Positions 1-7,622 of a stretch of 64,000 nt of DNA are shown in pieces (within the stretch, counting starts at the first letter, position 1; the number at the start of each line of letters is the position of its first letter). The notes beneath the pieces were generated by a model. The model was not told where the DNA came from. It made no database searches and was given only the letters and a program-made list of their open reading frames with translations. Position numbers and translations under genes: made by a program. The stretch comes from Sinomonas gamaensis. GTDB lineage: Bacteria; Actinomycetota; Actinomycetes; Actinomycetales; Micrococcaceae. The DNA is taken from NCBI RefSeq assembly GCF_005876955.1, contig NZ_SSCL01000007.1:124001-188000 (forward strand), given 5' to 3'.

Positions 1-2
1 CG

Positions 3-962
3 TCACTGCCCTTCACGGGCAAAGAGCCCTGGAGATTCCGGTCCGAAGCGCAGGCCGCGATGACGGAGTTCCTCCGGCTCCGCCACCGCCTCGTCCCGTA
101 CCTGCACACGATGAACCACCGGGCGTCTGCCGAGGGGCGGCCGATTGTCGAGCCGATGTACTACGAGTACCCGGAGGCGGGCGACGCGTACGAGGTCCCG
201 AACCAGTACTTCTTCGGCAGCGAGCTCATGGTCGCGCCGATCGTTTCTCCTCGGACCCGGGCCCTGAACCGGGCCGCGGCCGACGCGTGGCTCCCGCCTG
301 GGCAGTGGTTCGACTTCTTCACGGGCACCCGCTACCAGGGCGGTCGCCGGGCGCGGCTCTACCGGACGCTCGACTCGATCCCGGTGCTGGCACGGGCTGG
401 CGCGATCATCCCGCTCGTGCACCCGGATGAGCTCGGCAATGGGGTCGCCGCGCCGGAACGGATCGAGCTACTGGTGTTCGGCGGCGCCTCGGGCGAGTTC
501 ACGCTCATCGAGGACGACGGGACCGCCGCGGCGGGCGAACCCGCGCACCAAGTGCGGACCCGCATCGAGTTCGACTGGGGCACGGGCACGCTCCGGGTGC
601 ACCCTGCGGAGGGAGCGGTCGACGGCGTTCCCCGCGTGCGCTCGTGGGAGGTTGCCTTCGTGGGCGTCGCCGATGGCGCGGGAACCTCGCCGCTGCGCGT
701 GCGAATGGACGACGTCGATGCCTCCGAGGGCTTCTCGCTCACCCCCAGTGGTGGGCTGGCCTTGGCACCCAACCCGACGGTGGCCGCCGTCGAACGGCTC
801 CTCGAGGACGTGCACGAGAAGTTCACGGTCAAGGGCGAGGTCTTCGCCCGCGTTGCATCGGGCGAGTCGCCCGCGGCGGTGGTCGCCGCGCTCGCGGGTC
901 TGGGCCTCGATCCAGACCTGTTCGGCGCCCTCGTGGAGCTCATCCTCGCCGACGCGGGGTAG
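3..962 (+). CDS. Glycoside hydrolase family 31 (alpha-glucosidase/alpha-xylosidase), C-terminal part
   Basis: The reading frame is open from the window edge, so the start and the catalytic domain lie outside. What is visible is the end of the GH31 barrel (FLRLRHRLVPYLHTM, then PMYYEYP and the NQYFFGSELMVAPI segment) followed by the beta-sandwich C-terminal domain (PPGQWFDFFTG, AGAIIPL). These are conserved GH31 landmarks, so the family call is firm, but the specificity (alpha-glucoside or alpha-xyloside) cannot be read from this part. It is probably a cytoplasmic oligosaccharide hydrolase. The stop lies inside a 20-bp imperfect tandem duplication (951-990). Confidence 0.88.
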   Translation, partial: SLPFTGKEPWRFRSEAQAAMTEFLRLRHRLVPYLHTMNHRASAEGRPIVEPMYYEYPEAGDAYEVPNQYFFGSELMVAPIVSPRTRALNRAAADAWLPPGQWFDFFTGTRYQGGRRARLYRTLDSIPVLARAGAIIPLVHPDELGNGVAAPERIELLVFGGASGEFTLIEDDGTAAAGEPAHQVRTRIEFDWGTGTLRVHPAEGAVDGVPRVRSWEVAFVGVADGAGTSPLRVRMDDVDASEGFSLTPSGGLALAPNPTVAAVERLLEDVHEKFTVKGEVFARVASGESPAAVVAALAGLGLDPDLFGALVELILADAG

Positions 963-985
963 CTCATGATGACGCGGGGTTGCCC

Positions 986-1591
986 ATGATGCAGGCATCG
1001 GCACCGAGGGTCGCAGTGGCCCGCGTGATCACGGAGGTCTTCCAGCCTCCGGTGGTCGTGGCGGTCCAGATGATCGTGAGTCCGGCCGCCAGCCCCGGCT
1101 TCCCGGGCACGCTCTGGTACGGAGCGATCGCCGCGGCCCTCACCTGCCTGCTTCCCTTCGTCATGCTGCTCGCGCTCGTCCGCGCCGGCCGCGTCACCGA
1201 CCACCACGTGAGCGAGCGGCGCCAGCGGGGCCCGGTTCTCGCGGCGTCCCTCGCCTGCGTGCTCGTGGGGCTCGGCGTGCTCGCCGTGATCGGCGCGCCG
1301 CCCAGCGTCATCGCGATGGTCCTTGCCCTCGTCGGGGGCATTCTGCTGCTCGGGCTCGTAAGCCTCGTGTGGAAGATCAGCGGCCACGCTGCTGCGATTA
1401 CCTCGGCCGCCGTCTCGTTCGTCATCCTCTTCGGGCCCGCGTGGTGGGCCGCGCTCCTCCTCGTGCCCGCGGTCGTGTGGTCCCGCCTCGTGCTGGGCGC
1501 CCACACCCTCGCCCAACTCGTGGCGGGCGCGCTGTTCGGAGGTGCCGTCGTCGTCGGCCTCTGGCGCCTCCTCCTGCTCTGGCTGGGATAG
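986..1591 (+). CDS. Polytopic membrane protein, PAP2-like
   Basis: A protein of about 201 residues with some five or six hydrophobic helices. An N-terminal amphipathic part is followed by GTLWYGAIAAALTCLLPFVM, a DHHVSERRQR loop and further paired helices, ending SRLVLGAHTLAQLVAGALFG. The late R-x(3)-GAHT segment resembles the last conserved motif (SR...H) of phosphatidic-acid phosphatase type 2 family membrane proteins, but the other catalytic motif is not clear, so activity is uncertain. ATG 986 is chosen over 989 by position only. It starts 23 bp after the GH31 stop and could be co-transcribed with it. Confidence 0.65.
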   Translation: MMQASAPRVAVARVITEVFQPPVVVAVQMIVSPAASPGFPGTLWYGAIAAALTCLLPFVMLLALVRAGRVTDHHVSERRQRGPVLAASLACVLVGLGVLAVIGAPPSVIAMVLALVGGILLLGLVSLVWKISGHAAAITSAAVSFVILFGPAWWAALLLVPAVVWSRLVLGAHTLAQLVAGALFGGAVVVGLWRLLLLWLG

Positions 1592-1625
1592 TCGCTGGGC
1601 CGCGCCGATTACCACATCCTTTCGC

Positions 1626-1829
1626 TCACCACATCCTGTGGTTCGTGGCGCCGGAGAGCCGCCAGGCGGCGTCCCGCATCTCGTCGACGGTCCGTGACAT
1701 CTCGCCCCCACGGCGCCACGTTGTCCGCAGGGCCTCGACCAGATGCGGAATCCTGCGTCGGCCGGGAGCTTGGCGTGGCCGGATGATTGCGGTGTGCTGG
1801 AACGTGCGGTGCCCGCTGATGGTGCTCAT
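1626..1829 (-). CDS. Small basic hypothetical protein (67 aa)
   Basis: A 67-residue basic, arginine-rich protein beginning MSTISGHRTFQHTAIIRPR. I do not recognise the family. It is credible as a gene because a good Shine-Dalgarno (GAAGGGA) stands about 7 nt before its ATG and because it is divergent from the WYL regulator gene, with an inverted repeat between them. No membrane segment or signal peptide is visible. It may be a target of the neighbouring regulator. Confidence 0.45.
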   Translation of the reverse strand: MSTISGHRTFQHTAIIRPRQAPGRRRIPHLVEALRTTWRRGGEMSRTVDEMRDAAWRLSGATNHRMW

Positions 1830-1846
1830 GACGATTCCCTTCTCGG

Positions 1847-1884
1847 CTGATCCCTGTCCCTTTTCCAGTGTCCTCGGGGATCAG
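1847..1884. promoter_or_regulatory. Inverted repeat between small ORF and WYL regulator
   Basis: CTGATCCC (1847-1854) and GGGATCAG (1877-1884) are perfect 8-bp arms. A second pair, CTGTCC (1854-1859) and GGACAG (1884-1889), is interleaved with them. The site sits in the 92-bp divergent promoter region, where an autoregulatory operator of the WYL protein would be expected. Binding is inferred. Confidence 0.4.
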
Positions 1885-1921
1885 GACAGTTTCGGTCCGC
1901 ATCCCGCGGCATGATGGAGCC

Positions 1922-2869
1922 ATGGGAGACACAACCCAGCGGGTCCTGAGCCTGCTCAACCTCCTGCAGCAGCGACCGGTCTGGACGGGGACCGAGCTCG
2001 CTGAGCGCCTCGGCGTCACCACCCGCAGTGTGCGGCGCGATGTCGAGCGCCTGCGCGCGCTCGGCTACCCGGTCCGGGCCGAGCACGGCACCGGCGGCGG
2101 GTATCAGCTCGGCGCGGGCAAGGCTCTTCCGCCGCTCCTGCTCGACGACGAGGAAGCCGTGGCGGTCGCCGTGAGCCTCCGTCTCGCCGCAGGCGGGACG
2201 GTCGCGGGCCTCGGGGAAGCCGCCGTGCGCTCCCTCGCGAAGCTCGATCAGGTGCTCCCGGCCAGGCTCCGGGCCGAGGTCAAGGGCGTCATCGACGCGA
2301 CCGTGAGCCTCGACAGCCCCGTGACGCCCGTGGACGCCGACGTCCTCGTGGCGCTCGCCCGCGCCATCCGCACGCCCGAGCGGGCGACGTTCGACTACAC
2401 GAAGGCCGACGGCGATCGCAGCGAGCGGCGCGTGGAGCCGTATCGCCTCGTAGCCGCCGGGCGGCGGTGGTACCTCATGGCGTGGGACCTCGACCGCGAC
2501 GATTGGCGCACCTTCCGCCTCGACAGGATGGCCGCCGCGCGGGGGACCGGCTGGCGGTTCAAACCACGGGAAGCGCCCGATGCTGTCGAGTTCGTTCGCG
2601 CGTCCATCACGCAGGCGCCCTATCGCTTCGTCGCGAAGGTCAGGATCGCGGCCTCCGCCAATGAAGTCGCGCAATTCGTGCCCTCGACGATGGCCGTCGT
2701 GGAGCCGGACGGCGACGGCCACTCGATTCTCACCGCCGGTGCCGACGACCTCGACTACATTGCGTACCACGTGGTCCGTCTCGGATGGCCGGTGACGGTG
2801 ATCGAACCTCCCGAGCTGCGCGACGCCATGCGGAGGCTCGGGGAGCGGCTGGCGGCTGCGAGCAGCTGA
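1922..2869 (+). CDS. WYL-domain transcriptional regulator (DeoR-type HTH)
   Basis: A 315-residue cytoplasmic regulator. Residues about 1-60 form a winged HTH (LLNLLQQRPVWTGTELAERL, RSVRRDVERLRALGYPV, then the GTGGGYQLG wing). The WYL domain follows at about 130-220 (EPYRLVAAGRRWYLMAWDLD) with a WCX-type C-terminal part. Length and order match the YafY-like WYL family, which senses small molecules or nucleic acids. ATG 1922 is preferred to the in-frame upstream start at 1868 because the HTH begins only a few residues after it. The divergent small gene at 1626-1829 is a likely target. Confidence 0.9.
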   Translation: MGDTTQRVLSLLNLLQQRPVWTGTELAERLGVTTRSVRRDVERLRALGYPVRAEHGTGGGYQLGAGKALPPLLLDDEEAVAVAVSLRLAAGGTVAGLGEAAVRSLAKLDQVLPARLRAEVKGVIDATVSLDSPVTPVDADVLVALARAIRTPERATFDYTKADGDRSERRVEPYRLVAAGRRWYLMAWDLDRDDWRTFRLDRMAAARGTGWRFKPREAPDAVEFVRASITQAPYRFVAKVRIAASANEVAQFVPSTMAVVEPDGDGHSILTAGADDLDYIAYHVVRLGWPVTVIEPPELRDAMRRLGERLAAASS

Positions 2870-2920
2870 GGTTGCGTGCGGGGCCTTGCCCTGACAACGT
2901 TCAACCGCTGCAATAAAGCC

Positions 2921-4480
2921 ATGTTCACGAGCCCGTATCCCACCGTTGAGATTCCCGAGGCCACGCTCTACGACTACCTGTTCGGCTCTCTCGGCGAGGA
3001 CGAGCTCGCCCGAGTCGCCATCGTCGACGGCACCAGCGGCGCGGAAATGACGTACCGCGACCTCGTGTCCCGGATCGATTCGCTCGCCGGCTGGCTCGCG
3101 GGCAAAGGCGCCGGACCCGGAACCACCATCGGATTGTTCTGCCCGAATGTGCCGGCGTTCGCCGTCGTCTTCCACGGGATCCTCCGGGCCGGCGCCGCCG
3201 TCACCACGGTGAACGCCCTCTACACGGCGGAAGAAGTCGGTGGGCAGCTCAAGGACGCAGGGGCCGAGTGGCTCTTCACGATCTCGCCCTTCCTCGACCG
3301 CGCACAGGCAGCGGCGGAGCAGGCGGGAATCCCGTCGGACCGGCTCGTGGTGATTGACTCCCGCGCCGAGCTGTTCAGCTCGGGCCTCGCCGCGCCCGAG
3401 GTCTCAGTCGATCCGCACGCCGCCGCCGTCATTCCCTACTCATCCGGCACGAGCGGGACGCCCAAGGGGGTGATGCTGAGCCAGCACAACCTCGTGGCCA
3501 ACGTGGCCCAGGCCCGCGCGCTTCTGGGCGTCACGCCCGACGACGTGCTCCTCGCCGTGCTGCCGTTCTTCCACATCTACGGCATGACGGTGCTGCTGAA
3601 CCTCGCTCTGGGGGAGCGGGCCCGGCTCGTCACGATGCCGAAGTTCGACCTCGCCGAGTTCCTCCGGATCATTCAGGATCACCATTGCACGTACTTGTTC
3701 ATCGCCCCGCCGATCGCGGTCGCGCTGGCGAAGCATCCGCTCGTCGACCAGTACGACCTCTCATCCGTCAGGGCCGCGCTCTCCGGGGCAGCACCGCTCG
3801 ACGGCGAGCTGGGCGCCGCCGTCGCCCGGCGACTCGGCTGCACGATGCTGCAGGGCTACGGGATGACCGAGCTCAGCCCCGTCTCGCACCTCATTCCGCT
3901 CGAGGCAGCAGGGAAGGTGCCCCTCAGCTCGGTTGGCTTCACGGTGCCCAACACCGAGTGCAAGCTGCTCGATCCGGCGACCGACGAGGAGATCGAGATT
4001 CCGGCGGAGGGCGAAAGCGAGCGCGGCCAGCTCCTTGTGCGCGGGCCGCAGGTCATGCTCGGCTACCTCAACCGTCCCGACGCAACGGCAGCCACGATCG
4101 ACCCCGACGGCTTCCTCCGCACCGGTGACATCGCGACCGTCACGGCCGACGGGGTTGTGACGATCGTCGACCGGCTCAAGGAGCTCATCAAGTACAAGGG
4201 CTACCAGATCGCGCCCGCCGAACTCGAGGCGCTCCTGCTCAGCCATCCCCAGATCGCCGACGCGGCGGTGATCGGCGTCCACGCGGACGACGGCGAGGAG
4301 GTGCCGAAGGCGTTTGTCGTCCGGCAGGCGGGGGCCGAGCTGGGGGACGAGGACGTCGTGGCCTTCGTCGCCGAGCACGCCGCCCCGTTCAAGCGCGTGC
4401 GGTTCGTCGAATTCGTCGACGCGATCCCCAAGTCCTCGTCGGGGAAGATCCTGCGGCGGCAACTCAGGGTCCGCGCCTAG
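2921..4480 (+). CDS. AMP-dependent acyl-CoA ligase, 4-coumarate-CoA ligase-like
   Basis: A 519-residue ANL-superfamily adenylate-forming enzyme: carboxylate + ATP + CoA to acyl-CoA. Motifs in order: SSGTSGTPKGVML (phosphate loop, about residue 175), GYGMTE, GDIATV, the hinge DRLKELIKYKGYQIAP, and PKSSSGKILRR with the catalytic lysine. The N-terminus MFTSPYPTVEIPEATLYDYL is typical of the actinobacterial 4CL-like group, which favours ATG 2921 over the in-frame GTG at 2876. The substrate may be a phenylpropanoid or medium-chain fatty acid. Its 3' end carries a 15-mer shared with the palindrome at 24.0 kb. Confidence 0.9.
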   Translation: MFTSPYPTVEIPEATLYDYLFGSLGEDELARVAIVDGTSGAEMTYRDLVSRIDSLAGWLAGKGAGPGTTIGLFCPNVPAFAVVFHGILRAGAAVTTVNALYTAEEVGGQLKDAGAEWLFTISPFLDRAQAAAEQAGIPSDRLVVIDSRAELFSSGLAAPEVSVDPHAAAVIPYSSGTSGTPKGVMLSQHNLVANVAQARALLGVTPDDVLLAVLPFFHIYGMTVLLNLALGERARLVTMPKFDLAEFLRIIQDHHCTYLFIAPPIAVALAKHPLVDQYDLSSVRAALSGAAPLDGELGAAVARRLGCTMLQGYGMTELSPVSHLIPLEAAGKVPLSSVGFTVPNTECKLLDPATDEEIEIPAEGESERGQLLVRGPQVMLGYLNRPDATAATIDPDGFLRTGDIATVTADGVVTIVDRLKELIKYKGYQIAPAELEALLLSHPQIADAAVIGVHADDGEEVPKAFVVRQAGAELGDEDVVAFVAEHAAPFKRVRFVEFVDAIPKSSSGKILRRQLRVRA

Positions 4481-4497
4481 CTTGCGCCGTCAGATCC

Positions 4498-5271
4498 TCA
4501 GAATTCGCCCTCCTCAAGCAGCCCTGCGAGGTAGGCCGGGAAGCGCCAGCCTGCGAAGAATCCGAGGGCCTCGACCCAGCTCGCCTCGGTTTCGGCGTCG
4601 GCGGAGGCGCCGGCAGCTGTCATCGATGTCGTGAGACTGCCGAGGCGATTGGCGAGGACGGTCAGGTGGGCGGCGGTGGCGGCCAGGTCGCCGTCGTCCG
4701 CTGTGCCGCCGCGCACGGCATCGGCGAGGTGCACGCGGCACAGCCCGCCCTCGCTCCCCGGCAGGCACGCGGGGCACGCGCGGGGAGCCCACTCGTCAAT
4801 AGTCGCGGAACACCAGCGGCGTGTGTGGTGGAGGAGGTTCGCCTCTGCGGCCAGTTCGTCGCTGTTGGAGTTGGCGTACCCCAGAGCGAAGCCGTCGCGC
4901 GAGGGGAGGTCGAGCTGGGTGCAGAGGTAGCAGCGGCGGGCAGGAAGGAGCACCGCCTCCGGGCGGCGGCCCCAGCCTCGAGGCAGCACGAGCTTGCGGG
5001 CGAGCTGTCGGCACAGGTCCTCGTAGAGGACACTCACGTCGAACGGCTGGTGGCCCCCGCGGCCCCCGACCCCGGCCTCCCACAGCTCGATCTCCACGAC
5101 GGCGTAGGCCCACGTGTGCCTTGGGCAGAATCCGAGAGAGGCCCATAGCCAGGCGCGCATGGCCGCGTTCATGATGTCGCCGTGGACGAAGGCCCACAGG
5201 AGGCGCACCTCCTCGCTCGAGAGCCGGAGGGGCGCGGCCGGCAGCAGCCCGGGAGACTCGGGGAGGGCCAT
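4498..5271 (-). CDS. Cysteine-rich protein of unknown function (257 aa)
   Basis: I do not recognise a function. The protein has Cys/His clusters: FCPRHTW near residue 49, CYLC at about 114-117, WCS near 154, CPAC at about 166-169 and GLCRVH near 178. The spacing suggests one or two structural zinc sites. The middle is helical and rich in Leu, Ala and Trp, with no clear membrane span. It starts at ATG 5271, eight bases after the stop of the AraC-type regulator gene on the same strand, so the two may be co-transcribed. Confidence 0.7.
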   Translation of the reverse strand: MALPESPGLLPAAPLRLSSEEVRLLWAFVHGDIMNAAMRAWLWASLGFCPRHTWAYAVVEIELWEAGVGGRGGHQPFDVSVLYEDLCRQLARKLVLPRGWGRRPEAVLLPARRCYLCTQLDLPSRDGFALGYANSNSDELAAEANLLHHTRRWCSATIDEWAPRACPACLPGSEGGLCRVHLADAVRGGTADDGDLAATAAHLTVLANRLGSLTTSMTAAGASADAETEASWVEALGFFAGWRFPAYLAGLLEEGEF

Positions 5272-5281
5272 GGCAGCGACT

Positions 5282-6100
5282 CTACCCCGGCAGCCTCGCG
5301 TACTCGCGTGGCGTCAGGCCAAGCACCGCGCGGAAGTCGCGCGTGAGGTGCGATTGGTCCGCGTACCCGAGTTCCTGGGCGATCTCTGCGAGAGGCGCGT
5401 CGGGGTCGAGGCGCAGCCACTCGGCGGCCAGCTGGATCCGACGGCGGCGCATGAGCGCGGCGGGCGTCAGCCCGAGGTAGTCGGCGGCGAGTCGTTCGAG
5501 CGTGCGCTGGGAGGCGCCCATCGCGCGGGCGAGATCCGGTACCCGGAGCAGGCTGGCGTCGCTGTCCGCGAGGTCGGCCATGCGGTTGGCCTCGAGGGCC
5601 CGGGGATCCGCTTCCGGCACCCGGTCAGTGACCCAGCGGGCAACGACGTCAATCGCCTCCCTGAATCGCTTCTCTGCGGGTGCATGGCTGGCTATAGCGC
5701 GGGCGACGGCGGCGTGCAGCTCGGGCTCGTCGAGGTCCCGGGCGCCGTTAACGAAACGAGTCGGGCAATCCGTGATGAGCGGCGTCGCCGCGGGGCGCAA
5801 CAGGGCTCCGACGGCCCACCCAGAGCCTTCGAGGACACGCGTCCCCGACGCGGTCGATGGACCGTAGGCCGCAGCCCGGTCGGGCTCCACCACGAGGTTG
5901 ATGACCGGATACCCGAGCACCAGCTGGCGCGACTGCTCGCCGTCCGGCAGCGACCACTCCACGATCCAGAAGTGCTTGATCGCATGCTCCGACCCCGCCG
6001 GAGGCGGGATGCGGACTATCGGCGCGCGCGGATCCGGGGTGAGCTGTCCCCGGGACTTCGACTCCTCCACGCGAACGATCCTAGTGTCGCGTTTCTTCAA
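5282..6100 (-). CDS. AraC-family transcriptional regulator
   Basis: A 272-residue regulator. The N-terminal half (about 20-130) is a sensor domain with EHAIKHFWIVEWSL and a PVINLVVEP segment, as in AraC proteins with an N-terminal cupin-like domain. The C-terminal 90 residues form two HTHs: LLRVPDLARAMGASQRTLER and LAEIAQELGYADQSHLTRDF, ending GLTPREYARL. It is divergent from the VOC gene (34-bp gap), which is its most likely target. The stop is followed closely by the Cys-rich gene. Confidence 0.9.
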   Translation of the reverse strand: MKKRDTRIVRVEESKSRGQLTPDPRAPIVRIPPPAGSEHAIKHFWIVEWSLPDGEQSRQLVLGYPVINLVVEPDRAAAYGPSTASGTRVLEGSGWAVGALLRPAATPLITDCPTRFVNGARDLDEPELHAAVARAIASHAPAEKRFREAIDVVARWVTDRVPEADPRALEANRMADLADSDASLLRVPDLARAMGASQRTLERLAADYLGLTPAALMRRRRIQLAAEWLRLDPDAPLAEIAQELGYADQSHLTRDFRAVLGLTPREYARLPG

Positions 6101-6134
6101 GAGCTGCCGTCTCCGGGTTGGCTAGCGTGGGGCC

Positions 6135-6662
6135 ATGAGCGAAGAGATCCAGGCTGCACACGGTGAGCACACCATCAACGGGACCCCACGCGGATCCACG
6201 TCCCTCACGCCCTTCATCGTGGTGGACGGAGCCGATGCCGCGATCCGCTTCTACGAGTCGGTCTTCCGGGCGAGGCTGCTGAGCCGCACCGACTTCCCCG
6301 GCCAGGATGGGTCGCCGATCGTGGCCCACGCCGTCCTCGACTTCGGCAACGGCCGCCTCGAGCTAGGTGATCCCAATCCCGCCTACCACCTCGTCCTGCC
6401 GCCCGCGGGCGACGACGACTGCCTGTCGCTCGGCGTCTACCTCCCCGACGTCGACGCCGCCGTCGAACGTGCGGTCGCAGCCGGTGCGGTTCTGCGTGAA
6501 CCAGCCACGACGTTCGTCACCGGCGACCGTTACGCGAGCATCCGGGACCCGTTCGGCATCCGCTGGTCCGTGATGACCAGGGTCGAGGACGTCTCCGACG
6601 AGGAAGCGGCGCGCCGGGTGGCCGAGTGGGCCGAGTCGATGCAGGTCGGCGACCGCTCCTGA
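6135..6662 (+). CDS. VOC (glyoxalase/bleomycin-resistance-like) family protein
   Basis: A 175-residue single-module vicinal oxygen chelate protein: LTPFIVVDGADAAIRFYESV begins the first beta-alpha-beta-beta-beta unit and DPFGIRWSVM closes the second. The pattern is that of PhnB-like/YdcC-type VOC proteins, often of unknown substrate. It lies 34 bp from the divergent AraC-type gene. The last nine bases (CGCTCCTGA, including the stop) are tandemly duplicated just downstream, which puts a second in-frame stop three codons later. Confidence 0.87.
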   Translation: MSEEIQAAHGEHTINGTPRGSTSLTPFIVVDGADAAIRFYESVFRARLLSRTDFPGQDGSPIVAHAVLDFGNGRLELGDPNPAYHLVLPPAGDDDCLSLGVYLPDVDAAVERAVAAGAVLREPATTFVTGDRYASIRDPFGIRWSVMTRVEDVSDEEAARRVAEWAESMQVGDRS

Positions 6663-6674
6663 CGCTCCTGACGC

Positions 6675-7508
6675 TCAGGAGTCGAAGCCGGTCCCCGCGC
6701 TGACCGTCTCCCACGCGTCGACCTCGCTTGCCTGGGCCGCGGCCGTCGCGCGGTACGCGGCGAGGGCATCCTGGCCCAGCAGGAGGAACTGCGGGGTCTT
6801 CTCGGCCTCGACGGCGGCGATGATCGCCGCTGCGGCCTTCGCGGGATCGCCGGGCTGGGTGCCGTGCACCGTGTCGTGCTCCTTGCGGCGCTTGCCCGCG
6901 GTCTCCGCGTAATCCCCGATCGCCTCGTCGGACTGAGTCAGCGAGCGACCGGCGAAGTCCGTGCGGAAACCGCCGGGTTCGACGACCGTCACGGTGATGC
7001 CGAGGGGCTCGAGTTCCTTGTGGGCGGACCCTGAGATTCCCTCGAGGGCGGCCTTGCTCGCGGCGTAGTAGCCGGAGCCCGGAGGGCAGATGCGCGCCCC
7101 GATCGAGGAGATGTTCACGATCGCCCCCTCACGCCGTTCGCGCATGCCAGGCAGCACGGCCTTCATCATGGCGACCGGGCCGAAGACGTTGGTCGCGAAG
7201 AGCCGCTGGATGTCGCCGTCGTCGCCCTCTTCCACGGCCGCGCGGTAGCCGTACCCGGCGTTGTTCACCAGCACGTCGACTCCTCCGAAACGCTGCTCCG
7301 CCTGCTGGACAGCTGCGGCGACCTGGGCGGGATCGGTGACGTCGAGGCGCAGGGGGAGCGCAGTCTCCGGGTGTTCGGCGGCCAAGTCTTGGACGCTGGC
7401 GACATCGCGGGCAGTGACGACGGCGTTGTCTCCCTTCGCGAGGACGGCTTCGGCGAGCGCGCGACCGAGGCCAGTGGAGCATCCGGTGATGAGCCAAGTA
7501 GTAGACAT
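6675..7508 (-). CDS. Short-chain dehydrogenase/reductase
   Basis: A classical SDR of about 277 residues. The cofactor motif TGCSTGLGRALA is at about residue 8-19, NNAG at about 85, and the catalytic Ser...Tyr-x3-Lys is in NISSIGARI ... GYYAASKAALEG. The C-terminal part contains PGGFRTDFAG, as in oxidoreductases usually annotated only to family level. Start ATG 7508 was chosen; an in-frame GTG lies 9 bp upstream (7517). It is convergent with the VOC gene. Confidence 0.87.
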   Translation of the reverse strand: MSTTWLITGCSTGLGRALAEAVLAKGDNAVVTARDVASVQDLAAEHPETALPLRLDVTDPAQVAAAVQQAEQRFGGVDVLVNNAGYGYRAAVEEGDDGDIQRLFATNVFGPVAMMKAVLPGMRERREGAIVNISSIGARICPPGSGYYAASKAALEGISGSAHKELEPLGITVTVVEPGGFRTDFAGRSLTQSDEAIGDYAETAGKRRKEHDTVHGTQPGDPAKAAAAIIAAVEAEKTPQFLLLGQDALAAYRATAAAQASEVDAWETVSAGTGFDS

Positions 7509-7564
7509 GCCCTTCACGCTACGGGCCGCCGACCATCCGAGGGAGGCCCTGTCAGTACATGGTT

Positions 7565-7578
7565 CGGGGGTACCCCCG
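7565..7578. promoter_or_regulatory. GC palindrome CGGGGGTACCCCCG
   Basis: A perfect 14-bp palindrome in the divergent region between the SDR gene and the antiporter gene, about 45 bp before the antiporter start. It could be a repressor operator. Its ligand and binding protein are unknown. Confidence 0.35.
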
Positions 7579-7622
7579 GGAGCCTAGAATCGGCTAGCGG
7601 CTGTTCGATCCGGAGGTGGGTC

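Noticed and set aside
4479-4493. Second full palindrome matching 24.0 kb
   Set aside because: Only the 15-mer is shared; the sequence after it has no complementary arm, so it is reported as a shared motif, not a repeat copy.
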